Assembly (NCBI RefSeq): GCF_018130505.1
Contig: NZ_JAFCKH010000002.1
Location: 620,001 to 684,000 of the forward strand
Direction of reading: 5' to 3'
Origin: Bradyrhizobium tropiciagri
GTDB lineage: Bacteria; Pseudomonadota; Alphaproteobacteria; Rhizobiales; Xanthobacteraceae
Length of the DNA: 64,000 bases
Shown: positions 37,200-47,577 of the stretch, piece after piece
Layout of the letters: every line of letters starts with the position of its first letter
Numbering within the stretch: the stretch's first letter is position 1
The notes under the pieces: generated by a model
Database searches by the model: none
The model's input: the letters and a program-made list of their open reading frames with translations, nothing else
What the model was told of the DNA's origin: nothing
Position numbers and translations under genes: made by a program

Positions 37200-37901
37200 T
37201 TACTGCTCGTCGTCGTCGTCGGGCTTCTTGCCGCCGATCGTCTTCAGCTTGGCGAACACGGCGTCGACGTTGAGGTCGTCGTGGCGCTCGGTCGGCTGGT
37301 CGTCGAGCTCGTCCTTGCGCGTGGTCTCGGAGGCGGGCAGCAGCGTGGCGCCGCCGTAGACGGTCGCGGCGGGCTTTTCCTTGGCGGCGCGCTGCACCTC
37401 GAAATCGAGCTCGATCTGCGAGCACAGGCCGAGCGTCACCGGATCCATCGGCGTCAGCGTCGACGCATTCCAGTGGGTGCGGTCGCGCACGCTCGCGATG
37501 GTGGTCTTGGTGGTGCCGACGAGGCGCATGATCTGCGCGTCCTTCAACTCGGGATGGTTGCGCAGCAGCCAGAGGATCGCGCTCGGCCGCTCATGACGGC
37601 GCGACACCGGGGTGTAGCGCGGGCCCTTCTTCTTGGCGGCGGTCGGCAGCACAACCTTGCTCTCCTGCAATCGGAGGCGGTAGTTCGGGTCGCGCTCGCC
37701 TTTTTCGATCTCCTCGCGGGTCAGCTGGCCGTTCGAAATCGGGTCCATGCCCTTGATGCCCTGGGCGGCGTCTCCGTCGGCAATGGCGCGGACTTCCAGC
37801 GGGTGCATCTTGGTAAAATCGGCCACCTGATCGAACGTCAGGGCGGTATTGTCGACCAACCACACGGCAGTCGCCTTCGGCATCAGCGGTGCGTTGCTCA
37901 T
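37200..37901 (-). CDS. trcR: TrcR-type cell cycle transcriptional regulator (DUF1013)
   Basis: 233 residues with the DUF1013 core: MPKATAVWLVDNTALTFDQV, MHPLEVRAIADGD, then PRYTPVSRRHERPSAILWLL and HPELKDAQIMRLVGTTKTTI, which looks like a helix-turn-helix. The C-terminus is acidic (DDDDEQ). DUF1013 proteins are nearly confined to Alphaproteobacteria and are named TrcR, a cell-cycle transcription regulator. AAGGAG is nine bases from ATG 37901. It has its own promoter and terminator and is divergent from ispH. Confidence 0.85.
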   Translation of the reverse strand: MSNAPLMPKATAVWLVDNTALTFDQVADFTKMHPLEVRAIADGDAAQGIKGMDPISNGQLTREEIEKGERDPNYRLRLQESKVVLPTAAKKKGPRYTPVSRRHERPSAILWLLRNHPELKDAQIMRLVGTTKTTIASVRDRTHWNASTLTPMDPVTLGLCSQIELDFEVQRAAKEKPAATVYGGATLLPASETTRKDELDDQPTERHDDLNVDAVFAKLKTIGGKKPDDDDEQ

Positions 37902-37981
37902 GGCAAATCTCCTTAGTGCTTCGCCCACCTCTGTCGAGGCGAAGCTGGTAGTCATCGGCGATGACGGGAATTATGGCGCCT

Positions 37982-38010
37982 ATATAAGCCCTCAGGGGGG
38001 AATGGCGCAA
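37982..38010 (-). promoter_or_regulatory. Candidate trcR promoter
   Basis: On the minus strand: TTGCGC (38010-38005), a 17-base spacer and TTATAT (37987-37982). It gives a leader of about 75 bases before ATG 37901. On the other strand a TTGACA at 38029-38034 may serve ispH, but no good -10 follows at 17 bases. Confidence 0.5.
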
Positions 38011-38122
38011 TGGGCCAGCAAAATCGCCTTGACAGAGCCCCAAAGCAGTCCCAAGTCCTTACTCAAACAGGCCGTTCCCCGCCCGCCGGCGAGGGGTGAT
38101 TCGGTCCCGAGATTTGCCCCAT

Positions 38123-39097
38123 ATGTCAGCGAAGAAACCCGACCTCAGAATCGTGCTTTGTTCCCCGCGTGGCTTCTGCGCCGGGGTGGTCCGCGCCATC
38201 GACACGGTGGAACGGGCGCTCACCATCTATGGTGCGCCGGTCTATGTCCGGCACGAGATCGTCCATAACAAATACGTCGTGGACAGCCTGAAGACCAAGG
38301 GCGCCATTTTCGTCGAGGAACTGGCTGAGATCCCCGACGACACCAATGCGCCGGTGGTGTTTTCGGCCCACGGGGTGCCGAAATCGGTTCCCGCGGAGGC
38401 CAAATCGCGCAATTTCTTCTCGCTGGATGCGACCTGCCCGCTGGTGACCAAGGTTCATCGCGAGGCGGCGATCCACTTCAAGCGCGGCCGCGAGATTTTC
38501 CTGATCGGGCACTCCCATCATCCGGAAGTGGTCGGCACCCTGGGCCAGCTCCCGCCGGGCGCCGTGACCCTGATCGAGACCGCCGAGGACGCCAAGACCA
38601 TCGCCCCGAAGGACCCCGACAACCTCGCCTTCGTGACCCAGACCACGCTGTCGATCGACGACACTGCGGAGATCGTGGCGCTGCTCAAGGAACGCTTCCC
38701 GAACATCAACGGGCCGCACAAGGAAGACATCTGCTACGCCACCACCAACCGCCAGCTCGCGGTGAAGAAGGTGGCGCCGGTGGTCGACGCTTTGATCGTG
38801 GTCGGCGCGCCGAACTCGTCGAACTCGCAGCGCCTGCGCGAGGTCGCCGAGCGCGAGGGCTGCCCGATTGCGGTGCTCGCCCAGCGCGCCAGCGACATCG
38901 ACTGGGGTCGGTTCGAAGGCATCAGCAGCCTCGGCATCACCGCGGGCGCCTCGGCGCCGGAGGTGATCGTCGAGGAGATCATGGGCGCCTTCGCCGAGCG
39001 CTACAATCTGCACGTGGAGACGGTCTCGGCCGCGGAAGAGAACGAATTCTTCCCGCTGCCGCGCTCGCTGCGGCCCGACGCTGCCGCAGCGGAATAG
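38123..39097 (+). CDS. ispH: 4-hydroxy-3-methylbut-2-enyl diphosphate reductase (IspH)
   Basis: 324 residues. The three cluster-ligand Cys are at Cys19 ([10 protein letters not shown]), in [11 protein letters not shown] and in [11 protein letters not shown]. His in HEIVHN and HSHHPEV and the Thr/Glu pair of [10 protein letters not shown] also fit. It makes IPP and DMAPP in the last step of the MEP isoprenoid pathway using a [4Fe-4S] cluster. It lies five bases before thrB, which overlaps rnhA, a cluster kept in many Alphaproteobacteria. ATG 38123 begins MSAKKPD. Confidence 0.96.
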   Translation: MSAKKPDLRIVLCSPRGFCAGVVRAIDTVERALTIYGAPVYVRHEIVHNKYVVDSLKTKGAIFVEELAEIPDDTNAPVVFSAHGVPKSVPAEAKSRNFFSLDATCPLVTKVHREAAIHFKRGREIFLIGHSHHPEVVGTLGQLPPGAVTLIETAEDAKTIAPKDPDNLAFVTQTTLSIDDTAEIVALLKERFPNINGPHKEDICYATTNRQLAVKKVAPVVDALIVVGAPNSSNSQRLREVAEREGCPIAVLAQRASDIDWGRFEGISSLGITAGASAPEVIVEEIMGAFAERYNLHVETVSAAEENEFFPLPRSLRPDAAAAE

Positions 39098-39102
39098 ACC
39101 AT

Positions 39103-40083
39103 ATGGCGGTCTACACCGACGTTGCCGCCGAAGACCTCGCGGAATTCCTCAAAAGCTACGACATCGGCGAATTGCTCTCCTACAAGGGCATCGCCGAGGG
39201 CGTCGAGAATTCGAACTTCCTGCTGCACACCAGCCAGGGCGCCTACATCCTCACGCTCTATGAGAAGCGTGTGGCCGAGGACGACCTGCCGTATTTCCTG
39301 TCGCTGATGGCGCATCTCGCCGGGCGCGGCGTGTCGTGCCCGCAGCCGGCGCGCAATCGCAAGGGCGAGGTCTACAGCCGACTGGCCGGCCGGCCGGCGG
39401 CGATCATCAACTTTCTCGAAGGCATGTGGCCGCGGCGGCCGAACGTCGTGCATTGCGCCGGCGTCGGCGAGGCGCTCGCGAAAATGCATCTGGCCGGCCA
39501 TGATTTTCCGATGGTGCGGACGAATCCGCTGTCGGTCGAAGGCTGGCGGCCGCTGTTCGATCTCGCAGCGGCGCGTGCCGACAGCGTGCAGGCGGGCCTG
39601 TCCGACTTCATCGCGCGCGAGCTGGATCATCTCGAGGCGAACTGGCCAGGCGACCTGCCGGTCGGCGTCATCCATGCCGACCTGTTTCCCGACAATGTGT
39701 TCTTCCTCGGCGATCAGCTGTCCGGCCTGATCGACTTCCCGTTCTCGTGCAACGACATCCTGGCCTATGACGTCGCGATCTGCCTGAACGCCTGGTGCTT
39801 CGAGCCGGATCACTCCTTCAACGTCACCAAGGCGCGCGCGCTGCTCAACGCCTATCGTCGCGTGCGGCCATTGTCGGCGGCGGAGGAGGCGGCGCTGCCG
39901 CTGCTGGCGCGCGGCGCCTCGATGCGATTTTTGCTGACGCGGCTCGTCGATTTCCTCAACGTACCCGAGGGCGCGTTGGTGCAGCCGAAGGATCCGCTGG
40001 AATACGTCCGCAAGCTGCGCTTCCAGCAGAACGTCGCTGCCATCAACGACTACGGTATCACGCCGGCAGGATGCGCGGCGTGA
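39103..40083 (+). CDS. thrB: Homoserine kinase, APH-type (ThrB)
   Basis: 326 residues of the aminoglycoside-phosphotransferase-like homoserine kinase found in Alphaproteobacteria. Typical blocks are [20 protein letters not shown], the catalytic [13 protein letters not shown] (HxDxxxxN) and [10 protein letters not shown] (metal-binding Asp). It phosphorylates homoserine on the way to threonine. It is five bases after ispH and its stop overlaps the rnhA start, so the three are one operon. Confidence 0.95.
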   Translation: MAVYTDVAAEDLAEFLKSYDIGELLSYKGIAEGVENSNFLLHTSQGAYILTLYEKRVAEDDLPYFLSLMAHLAGRGVSCPQPARNRKGEVYSRLAGRPAAIINFLEGMWPRRPNVVHCAGVGEALAKMHLAGHDFPMVRTNPLSVEGWRPLFDLAAARADSVQAGLSDFIARELDHLEANWPGDLPVGVIHADLFPDNVFFLGDQLSGLIDFPFSCNDILAYDVAICLNAWCFEPDHSFNVTKARALLNAYRRVRPLSAAEEAALPLLARGASMRFLLTRLVDFLNVPEGALVQPKDPLEYVRKLRFQQNVAAINDYGITPAGCAA

Positions 40084-40532
40084 GCGACAAGCCGCATGTG
40101 ATCGTTTTCACCGACGGTGCCTGCTCCGGAAATCCGGGGCCGGGCGGCTGGGGCGCGATCTTGAGGTTCGGCGAGGTCGAGAAGGAATTGAAGGGCGGCG
40201 AAGCGCACACCACCAACAACCGCATGGAGCTGATGGCGGCGATCTCGGCGCTGGAAGCGCTGAAGAAACCCTGCGTGGTCGATCTGACCACCGACAGCCA
40301 GTATGTCCGCCAGGGCATCACCGGCTGGATCCACGGCTGGAAGCGCAACGGCTGGCGCACCGCGGACAAGAAGCCGGTCAAGAATGTCGAACTGTGGCAG
40401 CGCCTCGATGCCGCGCTGAAGCCGCACGAGGTGCGCTGGCACTGGATCAAGGGCCACGCCGGCCACGCCGAGAACGAGCGCGCCGACGAACTCGCGCGCG
40501 AAGGCGTCGCGATGGCAAGGCTGAAGGCGTAG
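40080..40532 (+). CDS. rnhA: Ribonuclease HI (RnhA)
   Basis: 150 residues. The four catalytic acids are Asp in [17 protein letters not shown], Glu in NNRMELMAA, Asp in TTDSQYV and Asp in ERADELA. It removes RNA from RNA-DNA hybrids. GTG 40080 overlaps the thrB stop (GTGA) and has AGGA eight bases before it; ATG 40071 with a 13-base overlap is the alternative and adds three residues. Confidence 0.96.
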   Translation: MSDKPHVIVFTDGACSGNPGPGGWGAILRFGEVEKELKGGEAHTTNNRMELMAAISALEALKKPCVVDLTTDSQYVRQGITGWIHGWKRNGWRTADKKPVKNVELWQRLDAALKPHEVRWHWIKGHAGHAENERADELAREGVAMARLKA

Positions 40533-40542
40533 GCGTCGCTGC

Positions 40543-40867
40543 GTAGCGTGGGTAGAGCGAAGCGAAACCCACCGGCCGTGATACGCGGCTGATGCCCTAC
40601 CCACAACTGTCATCGCCCGGCTCGACCGGGCGATCCAGTATTCCAGAGACGGCAGTGATTGAGCCGAGAAGCCGCGGCGTACTGGATCGCCCGGTCGAGC
40701 CGGGCGATGACAGTGTGTTTTGCGGCGCTGTATCAGGCAAAGGCGCCCTTGCGCCATGCCCACCATCAAATGCCGTGCTCGCGATGGTGGGCACGCTTCG
40801 CTTTGCCCACCCTACGAACTGCCTCGCCAATAACCGGTGTCATCGCCCGGCTTTACCGGGCGATGAC
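40543..40867. repeat. Cluster of four palindromic repeats (B, A, B, A-short)
   Basis: This 353-base gap between rnhA and the peroxiredoxin holds four elements and no gene: 40543-40604 (family B, GCGTAGCGTGGGTAGAGCGA), 40609-40711 (family A, near-perfect 32-base arms), 40756-40817 (family B, CATGCCCACCATC...) and 40839-40867 (a short family A hairpin GTCATCGCCCGGCTTTACCG). Confidence 0.8.
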
Positions 40868-40885
40868 AGTCCGCGGGGCGTCAGC

Positions 40886-41371
40886 TCAGAGCTGGCCGAG
40901 CAGCGTGTCGCCGCCGGAGACCTCGACCTTGCCCGGGGCGGGCTCGAGGTTGAGCTTCTTCACCACGCCGTCCTCGACCAGCATCGAGTAGCGCTTGGAG
41001 CGGATGCCGAGGCCGTTGCCGGAGGCGTCGAGCTCCATGCCGATCGCCTTGGCGAAGTCAGCATTGCCGTCGGCGAGGAAGACGGCTTCGTCGCGCTGGT
41101 CGGTGTCGCGCTTCCAGGCGTTCATCACGAAGGCATCGTTGACCGAGACGATCGCGATGGTGTCGACGCCCTTGTTCTTGATGGCATAGGCGTTGAGGAA
41201 GATGCTCGGCAGATGCATCTTGTGGCAGGTGCCGGTGTAGGCGCCGGGTACGGCGAACAGGGCGACCTTCTTGCCCTTGAAGATATCGTCGGTGGTTTTG
41301 ACCTGCGGCCCTTCGGCGGTCATCACGCGAAACTTGGTTTCCGGCAGCTTGTCGCCAACATTGATGGTCAT
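40886..41371 (-). CDS. Prx5-type peroxiredoxin
   Basis: 161 residues. The active-site block is FAVPGAYTGTCHKMHLPS, matching the Prx5 PxxxTxxC pattern with the peroxidatic Cys at about residue 48. IVSVNDAFVMNAWKRD and FLADGNADFAKAIGMELD are the next conserved strands. It reduces H2O2 or organic peroxides, probably with glutaredoxin or thioredoxin. Of two in-frame ATGs, 41371 has GGGAG at seven bases, whereas 41377 is too close to it. Confidence 0.93.
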   Translation of the reverse strand: MTINVGDKLPETKFRVMTAEGPQVKTTDDIFKGKKVALFAVPGAYTGTCHKMHLPSIFLNAYAIKNKGVDTIAIVSVNDAFVMNAWKRDTDQRDEAVFLADGNADFAKAIGMELDASGNGLGIRSKRYSMLVEDGVVKKLNLEPAPGKVEVSGGDTLLGQL

Positions 41372-41479
41372 CGTCATTCTCCCTCGCTGAAGCGGACCTG
41401 TCTTAGACCCGGCGCTTGAACGGCACAATACGAACTGGCGGCGGATCGGCAATGGCGGCGGACGGTCACTGTTCCGTCA

Positions 41480-42037
41480 TCAGCCGGAAAACCCGCCGCC
41501 GTCGAGGAAGGCCTGCTCCTCGGCGGTCGTCTGGCGGCCCAGGATCCGGTTACGGTGCGGGAAGCGTCCGAACCGGCGGATGATGTCGGCGTGGTCCTCG
41601 GCGTATTTCAGGTTGTCGGGATGGCCGCCGTGCTCCGTGAACAACGCGACGCAGCGCTGCTGGTCGGCGAGGTGCTCGGAGTGCTCGAACGGCAGATAGA
41701 AGAACTCGCGCAACCGCGGGTCGACCCGCGCGTCGGCGCCGCGGTCGATGGCCCGGCCGGCCACCTCGCGCGCCAGCGCATCACTGGCATAGGTCATGGC
41801 GTCGCCACGAAACATGTTGCGGGGAAACTGGTCGAGCACGATGGTCAGCGCCAGCGCGCCCTCGTCGCTCGCCTCCCATGATGCCAGCTCGCCGGCGGCC
41901 GCGTTCTGCCAGGTGGCGAGAAAGCGGTCGCGGATCTCGGCATCAAGGGCGGCGTTGTGCGTGTACCAGCCGTCGCGGCCGGCCGCGCGCCAGAACGCGA
42001 CGATCTCGTCGGGCGTCGCAACGCGGGCGTCAGTCAT
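41480..42037 (-). CDS. DUF924 family protein
   Basis: 185 residues. IVAFWRAAGRDGWYTHNAAL, TIVLDQFPRNMFRGDAMTYA and FFYLPFEHSEHLADQQRCVA are the DUF924 signature blocks; the fold is alpha-helical, TPR-like. Function unknown. GGAAG precedes ATG 42037. It lies 30 bases after the fadD start direction on the same strand, i.e. downstream of fadD in transcription (42068 end), so it may be in the same mRNA. Confidence 0.85.
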   Translation of the reverse strand: MTDARVATPDEIVAFWRAAGRDGWYTHNAALDAEIRDRFLATWQNAAAGELASWEASDEGALALTIVLDQFPRNMFRGDAMTYASDALAREVAGRAIDRGADARVDPRLREFFYLPFEHSEHLADQQRCVALFTEHGGHPDNLKYAEDHADIIRRFGRFPHRNRILGRQTTAEEQAFLDGGGFSG

Positions 42038-42067
42038 GTATTCTTCCAACGCCCGCATCGCTTTTGT

Positions 42068-43750
42068 TCAGGCCGCAGCCTTCTTCTCGTCGCGCAGCTC
42101 GCGGCGCAGGATCTTGCCGACATTTGTCTTCGGCAGGTCGGTCCTGAATTCGATCTGCTTCGGCACCTTGTAGGCTGTCAGCTGGGTGGTGCAATACTTG
42201 ATGACGTCCTCGGCGGTGAGGTTCGGGTCCTTCTTGACCACGAAGGCCTTCACCGCCTCGCCGGACTTGGCGTCCGGCACGCCGATCACGGCGCATTCCA
42301 GCACGCCCGCATGGCTCGCGATCACTTCCTCGATCTCGTTCGGATAGACGTTGAAGCCGGAGACCAGGATCATGTCCTTCTTGCGGTCGACGATCTTGGT
42401 GTAGCCCCTCTCGTCCATGACGCCGATGTCGCCGGTGCGGAAATAACCGTCCGCCGTCATCACGCGCGCGGTCTCATCGGGTCTGTTCCAATAGCCCGAC
42501 ATCACCTGCGGACCCTTGGCGCAGATCTCGCCGGCTTCGCCGAGCGGCAATTCATTGCCGTCGTCGTCGCGGATCGAGATCCAGGTCGACGGCACGGGCA
42601 GGCCGATGGTCCCGGAGAACTCGGTGATCGTGGCGGGATTGCAGGTCAGCGTCGGCGAGGTCTCCGACAGGCCGTAGCCTTCGGACAGCGAGACGCCGGT
42701 GACCTTCAGCCATTTGTCGGCGACCGGCTTCTGCGTCGCCATGCCGCCGCCATTGGCGATCTTCAGCTTGGAGAAGTCGAGCTTGTCGAAGCCGGGCGTG
42801 TTCAGCAGGCCGTTGTAGAGCGTGTTGACCGCCGGGAAGAAGCTGACCTGGTATTTCGACAGCTCCTTGACGAAGCCGGCCATGTCGCGTGGGTTCGGAA
42901 TCAACAGATTGGTGCCGCCGGCCCGCATGCCGAGCAGATAGCACGCGGTCAGCGCAAACACGTGATAGAGCGGCAACGCGCAGACGATCACCATCTGCTC
43001 GACGATCGGCGGCTTTGCCAGCGCCGGCTGCAACCAGGCGTCGTTCTGCAGGACGTTGGCCAGGATGTTGCGATGGAGCAGGGTCGCGCCCTTGGAGACG
43101 CCGGTGGTGCCGCCGGTATATTGCAGGAAGGCGACGTCATCGAGCGTCAGCGCCGGCTTGTTGAGCCTGGTGGCGCGGCCGGCCGACAGCGCCTCGTTGA
43201 AGGTGACGGCGCCCGGGATTGACCAGGGCGGCACCATCTTCTTCACCCGGCGCACCACCAGATTGATGATCATGCCCTTGAGGCCGAGCAGGTCGCCCAT
43301 GCTGCCGACGATGACTTGCTTCACCTGGGTGTTGGGGAGCACCTTCTGCACGGTGGTGGCGAAGTTCTCCAGCACGACGATCGCTTCGGCGCCGGAATCC
43401 TTCAGCTGGTGCTCGAGCTCTCGCGGGGTGTAGAGCGGATTGACGTTGACCACGGCAAAGCCGGCGCGCAGCACGGCGGCGGTTGCGATCGGGTACTGCA
43501 ACACGTTCGGCATCATCAGCGCGACGCGCGCGCCCTTCTGCAGGCCCTTGCTCTGCAGGTAGGCGCCGAGCGCCGTCGACATCTCGTCGAGCTCGCGATA
43601 GGTGATCGCCTTGTCCATGCAGATGAACGCCTTGCGATCGGCGAACTTCTTGAAGCTCTCCTCCAGCAATTCGACCAGCGAGGAATATTGCGTGACGTCG
43701 ATGTCGGCGGGCACGCCGGCCGGATAGTGCTTGAGCCAGATGCGCTCCAT
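42068..43750 (-). CDS. fadD: Long-chain fatty acid-CoA ligase
   Basis: 560 residues, the usual FadD length. The ATP/AMP motif is LQYTGGTTGVSKGATLLHRN (about residue 215) and YRTGDIG-type motif appears as YFRTGDIGVMDERGY followed by DRKKDMILVSGFNVYPNEIE, the fatty-acyl-CoA ligase signature. It activates fatty acids to acyl-CoA for beta-oxidation. GAGGGG precedes the ATG. The C-terminal Lys of adenylation is in LPKTNVGKILRREL. Confidence 0.92.
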   Translation of the reverse strand: MERIWLKHYPAGVPADIDVTQYSSLVELLEESFKKFADRKAFICMDKAITYRELDEMSTALGAYLQSKGLQKGARVALMMPNVLQYPIATAAVLRAGFAVVNVNPLYTPRELEHQLKDSGAEAIVVLENFATTVQKVLPNTQVKQVIVGSMGDLLGLKGMIINLVVRRVKKMVPPWSIPGAVTFNEALSAGRATRLNKPALTLDDVAFLQYTGGTTGVSKGATLLHRNILANVLQNDAWLQPALAKPPIVEQMVIVCALPLYHVFALTACYLLGMRAGGTNLLIPNPRDMAGFVKELSKYQVSFFPAVNTLYNGLLNTPGFDKLDFSKLKIANGGGMATQKPVADKWLKVTGVSLSEGYGLSETSPTLTCNPATITEFSGTIGLPVPSTWISIRDDDGNELPLGEAGEICAKGPQVMSGYWNRPDETARVMTADGYFRTGDIGVMDERGYTKIVDRKKDMILVSGFNVYPNEIEEVIASHAGVLECAVIGVPDAKSGEAVKAFVVKKDPNLTAEDVIKYCTTQLTAYKVPKQIEFRTDLPKTNVGKILRRELRDEKKAAA

Positions 43751-43937
43751 GGTCGTGATTCCCCTCTCTCAAATTCTGCCTGATGTCCCGGATTGCTTCC
43801 GGGTTGGTCCGGCCCTCGGGCCGCCGCGTGGCGGACCCTTTGCCGCCTTGTTTTAGGCAGTATTGAGCAATGCCACGGTCGATGGCAAGCCGCTGCGCGC
43901 TAACGACGCAATGGGTGACGGCGGGCCGGGTGGTCCG

Positions 43938-45365
43938 CTAGCTGGCCGGCTTGGCGTCGGCCTTCGGTTTGGCGGCAGCCTTGGGTTTCGCGGCGGGTTT
44001 TGTCGTGGCCGCCGGCTTGTCGACCGCAGGCTTTGCCGCAGCCGCGGGCTTGGCGGCCGGCTTGCTCGCGACCGGCTTCGCAACTGCGGCATCCGGCTTG
44101 GCATTGGCGTGGCGCGCCGGCTTGGCGTCACCCTTGGCAGTCTTGCTATCGCTCTTGGTCTCGGCTGCGTCGGGCTTGTTGACCCTGACGACGACGCGGG
44201 TGCGCTTGCCGCGCTTGACCGGCTGCAGCTTCTCGCTGTCGGCCTCGGTGGCCGCGATCAGCGCCGCGCCGGACTTGGTCGGACCGGTATAGACGATCAC
44301 CGGCTCCGATGCCGCCGCCGGCAGCGCCAGCAGTTCCGAGGGCTTCGGCATCGCCGCCTGCAGACCGGTCGCGAAGAAGGCCATGCCGCCCTCGCCGCCG
44401 TTGCCCGAGCTGGCCACCGTGTCCTCCTGGTCCTCGTCGCTGGCCGGCCGCTTGTGCTTGCCGCCGCACATCTCCTCACGCAGGTTCGGCGGGGTGGTGT
44501 CGACGGGGACGAGGTTGTCGACGCTGCCGAGCGAGGGGCGCAGCCAGGTCATCCCTGAGCCGTTGAAGCCGCGATCCAGCAGCTGTGCGGCGCGGATCGC
44601 GCGCATGCGGCCGGAGGAGGCGCCGAGCACCACGGCGATCAGCCGCCTTCCGTCGCGCGTCGCCGAGGCCACGAGATTGTAGCCGGAGGCGCAGATGAAG
44701 CCGGTCTTGAAACCGTCGGCGCCGGGATAGCGTCCGATCAGCTTGTTGAAATTCGCGGTGACACGGCGGCCGAAGCGGATCGAGGGAATGTGGACGAAAT
44801 ATTCGTATTCGGGCAGGTCGCGAATGATGGCGCGGGCGAGGATCGCCATGTCGCGCGCCGAGGTGATCTGGCCGTCGGCGGGCAGGCCGTTCGGATTGAC
44901 GTAGCTCGTTTGGGTCATGCCGAGCTTCTGCGCGGTCTGGTTCATCATCCCGGCGAAGCCGTCGACCGAGCCGCCGATGCCTTCGGCGAGCACCACGGCC
45001 ATGTCGTTGGCCGACTTCACCAGCATCATCTTCAGCGCATTGTCGACGGTGACCTGCGTGCCCGGCCGGAAGCCCATCTTCGAGGGCGATTGCGCGGCCG
45101 CGGTCGGCGACACCGTGATCAGCGTGTCGAGCGACACGCGGCCCTGCTTCACCGCCGTCAGCGTCACATAGGCCGTCATCAGCTTGCTGAGCGAGGCCGG
45201 ATACCACGGCATCGTCGCATTGTCGGCCTGCAGCACCTTGCCGCTGTCGGCTTCGATCAGCAGCAGCGCCTCGGCCGCGGCCATGCGCGGCAGCGCGATG
45301 GCGAGCATCGCGACGGCAAGAATCCATTTCAACGATGGGCGCAGCAACGGGCGAAGAAAGTGCAC
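43938..45365 (-). CDS. D-alanyl-D-alanine carboxypeptidase with Ala/Lys/Pro-rich tail
   Basis: 475 residues from GTG 45365. A signal peptide (SLKWILAVAMLAIALPRMAAA) is followed by the low-molecular-weight PBP motifs SLSK (PASLSKLM), SAN (VKSANDM) and KTG (DGFKTGF). The enzyme trims the stem peptide of peptidoglycan in the periplasm. Instead of a short membrane anchor, the last roughly 80 residues are a repeat-rich stretch of AKPAAKP-like units ending in KADAKPAS, similar to histone H1-type tails. A GTG start is required because no ATG is suitably placed. Confidence 0.88.
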   Translation of the reverse strand: MHFLRPLLRPSLKWILAVAMLAIALPRMAAAEALLLIEADSGKVLQADNATMPWYPASLSKLMTAYVTLTAVKQGRVSLDTLITVSPTAAAQSPSKMGFRPGTQVTVDNALKMMLVKSANDMAVVLAEGIGGSVDGFAGMMNQTAQKLGMTQTSYVNPNGLPADGQITSARDMAILARAIIRDLPEYEYFVHIPSIRFGRRVTANFNKLIGRYPGADGFKTGFICASGYNLVASATRDGRRLIAVVLGASSGRMRAIRAAQLLDRGFNGSGMTWLRPSLGSVDNLVPVDTTPPNLREEMCGGKHKRPASDEDQEDTVASSGNGGEGGMAFFATGLQAAMPKPSELLALPAAASEPVIVYTGPTKSGAALIAATEADSEKLQPVKRGKRTRVVVRVNKPDAAETKSDSKTAKGDAKPARHANAKPDAAVAKPVASKPAAKPAAAAKPAVDKPAATTKPAAKPKAAAKPKADAKPAS

Positions 45366-45570
45366 GAGTCCGGTTCCGGTCCTTTGAGACCCGCCTCGAA
45401 GAAGGAAGGAGGTCTTCGCGAATGTGACGTCGGGTTTCAAGCGTGTCCGGGGCCGCTTTGCGGCAATGCAAACCCTATACCGGCTTGCCAGTCGAGAACA
45501 GAGGCCGCCCAACTTAATCGTGGACGAAACAGGCTGAATTTCGGCAGCCGCCTCAATTGGAAAGCTGGAA

Positions 45571-47349
45571 TCATGGTGCCTCGATACTGGCCCGTGCCTG
45601 GTCCTGCACCATGAACTGGGCGCGCGCGAGTTCGGCAAAACGCCCGCCTTTCGCCACCAGTTCATCGAAAGTTCCGCTTTCGATCACGCGTCCCTGGTCG
45701 AACAGCAGGATGCGGGTGGCGTGGCGGATGGTGGAGAGGCGGTGCGCGATCACGAAGGTGGTGCGGCCCTTCATCACTTCATCGAGAGCAGCGTTAACCT
45801 TTGCCTCGGTGACGGCATCGAGCGCGCTGGTCGCCTCGTCGAGGATCAGGATCGGCGGATCCTTCAGCAGCGCGCGCGCGATCGACAGCCGCTGACGTTC
45901 GCCGCCCGACAGCATGCGGCCGCGCTCGCCGGCATGGGTGTCGAACTTCTTCTCGCTGCGCTCGATGAAATCCAGCGCCTGCGCGCGGCTGGCTGCGGTC
46001 CGCAGTTCCTCGTCGGTGGCGTCGGGCTTGCCGACGCGCAAATTCTCGGCGATCGAGCGGTTGAACAGCAGCGCCTCCTGGAACACGACGCCGATGTTCC
46101 GCCGCAGCGCGGTCAGCTTCAGCGCGCGGATGTCCATGCCGTCGATCTCGATGATGCCGGATTGCGGATCGAAGGCGCGATGCAGCAGCGCGATCGCGGT
46201 GGACTTGCCGGCGCCGGTCGAGCCGACCAGCGCGATGGTCTGGCCGGGCAGCGCGGTGAAGGACAGGTCCTCGATCGCCGGCCGCTTGCCGTCATAGGAG
46301 AACGAGACGTCCTTGAACTCGATCAGGCCGGACAGCCGTCCGGGATCGACCGCGTCGCGGCGGTCGCGCACCGCCGGCACCGCGTCGAGCACGTCGAAGA
46401 ATTCCTGCAGGCGCGGCGCTTCCATGAACACGTTGTTGATGAAGCTCACGACCTGCTCGAGCTTCTGGATCAGCATGGTCGCGAACGAGACGAACATCAC
46501 GATCTCGCCGACCGTGGTGAGATTCTGATTATGCAGCGCGATGCCGACGGTGAAGATCGCCAGCACCGTGATCGTGGTCGAAGCGCGGGTGATCACGGTG
46601 ACCAGCGCCCACCACGACAGCACCGGCATCTGCACGGCGAGCAGCTTGTCGGCGACGAAGCGCAGGCCCTGCACCTCGGAATCGATCCGCACGAAGCTCT
46701 GCACCAGCGCGACGTTGCCGAGCGCGTCGGAGGCGCGCGCGGAGAGGTCGCTGTAGAAGGCCTCAACCTCGCTCTGCATGCCGTAGGTCTTGCGCACCAC
46801 CAGCGTGGTCAGCACGGTGAACACGACGCAGAGGATGAACAGCAGCACCGCCAGCCGCCAGTTGATGTAGAGCGAGAGCGGCAGCAGCACGACCAGCGAC
46901 ATGATCGCGGCGAAATGTTCGCGGAAGAAGCCGAGCCAGAGCCGCCACAGCGCATCGGTGCCGTTCAGCATCACCTTCATCAGCCGTCCCGAATGGGTGC
47001 CGGAATGGAAGGTCAACGGCAGCTGCATGATGTGCTCGAAATAGCCGGTCAGCACCGCCTGGCGCTGGCGGTGCGCCAGGCGGTCGGCCTGCAACGCCAC
47101 GAACGCGCTGCAGCCGATCGTGAACAGGCCGAACGCCACCCAGGCGGCAAGCAGCGGCCAGGCTGAATCGGTGGCGAACATTCCGGTGGCTGGCCGGCCC
47201 GACAGCACGTCGACGATCTTGCCGAACAGCACGGGCTCGGCGAACTGTGCGCCGGCGAGCAGCAGGTTGGCGGCGGCGAGGATCCAGCCGAGCCGCGCCT
47301 CCTTGCCGAGCAATTCCAGGACACGGGTGTAGAGGCGGATCATGGACAT
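45571..47349 (-). CDS. ndvA: ABC exporter of NdvA type (cyclic beta-glucan exporter-like)
   Basis: 592 residues: six membrane helices (residues 1-310) fused to an ATPase. Walker A is GSTGAGKST, the signature LSGGERQRL, Walker B LILDEAT. The N-terminus [20 protein letters not shown] and the helix [18 protein letters not shown] match the NdvA/ChvA group, which exports cyclic beta-glucan in Rhizobiaceae and Bradyrhizobium. No NdvB glucan synthase lies near, so the symbol is by similarity. ATG 47349 is preferred to 47394. Confidence 0.8.
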   Translation of the reverse strand: MSMIRLYTRVLELLGKEARLGWILAAANLLLAGAQFAEPVLFGKIVDVLSGRPATGMFATDSAWPLLAAWVAFGLFTIGCSAFVALQADRLAHRQRQAVLTGYFEHIMQLPLTFHSGTHSGRLMKVMLNGTDALWRLWLGFFREHFAAIMSLVVLLPLSLYINWRLAVLLFILCVVFTVLTTLVVRKTYGMQSEVEAFYSDLSARASDALGNVALVQSFVRIDSEVQGLRFVADKLLAVQMPVLSWWALVTVITRASTTITVLAIFTVGIALHNQNLTTVGEIVMFVSFATMLIQKLEQVVSFINNVFMEAPRLQEFFDVLDAVPAVRDRRDAVDPGRLSGLIEFKDVSFSYDGKRPAIEDLSFTALPGQTIALVGSTGAGKSTAIALLHRAFDPQSGIIEIDGMDIRALKLTALRRNIGVVFQEALLFNRSIAENLRVGKPDATDEELRTAASRAQALDFIERSEKKFDTHAGERGRMLSGGERQRLSIARALLKDPPILILDEATSALDAVTEAKVNAALDEVMKGRTTFVIAHRLSTIRHATRILLFDQGRVIESGTFDELVAKGGRFAELARAQFMVQDQARASIEAP

Positions 47350-47439
47350 GCCGGCGGGACTCTCAAGCGATCGGCGCCTGATCAGGCGGGACACGATCTA
47401 ATCAGGGTTTGCGGTGAAGGGCCAGCGGCCTCCCCACGC

Positions 47440-47562
47440 CGTCGTCCTGGCGAAAGCCAGGACCCATAGCCACCGAATTTGATTGGTGGTGGGATCGCGG
47501 CCCTAGCGTCGCGCAACAATCAACGGCTGGGGTAATCGGTCCTGGCTTTCGCCAGGACGACG
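47440..47562. repeat. Palindromic repeat, family D
   Basis: Ends CGTCGTCCTGGCGAAAGCCA and the complementary TGGCTTTCGCCAGGACGACG, 123 bases, related to the 4527-4650 element. It fills the leader of the NdvA-like gene. Confidence 0.75.
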
Positions 47563-47577
47563 GCGACTCCTATGGCC

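Noticed and set aside
40543-40867. Spaced repeats between rnhA and the peroxiredoxin as a CRISPR array
   Set aside because: The units are palindromes of two different families with no constant repeat-spacer length and no cas genes nearby.
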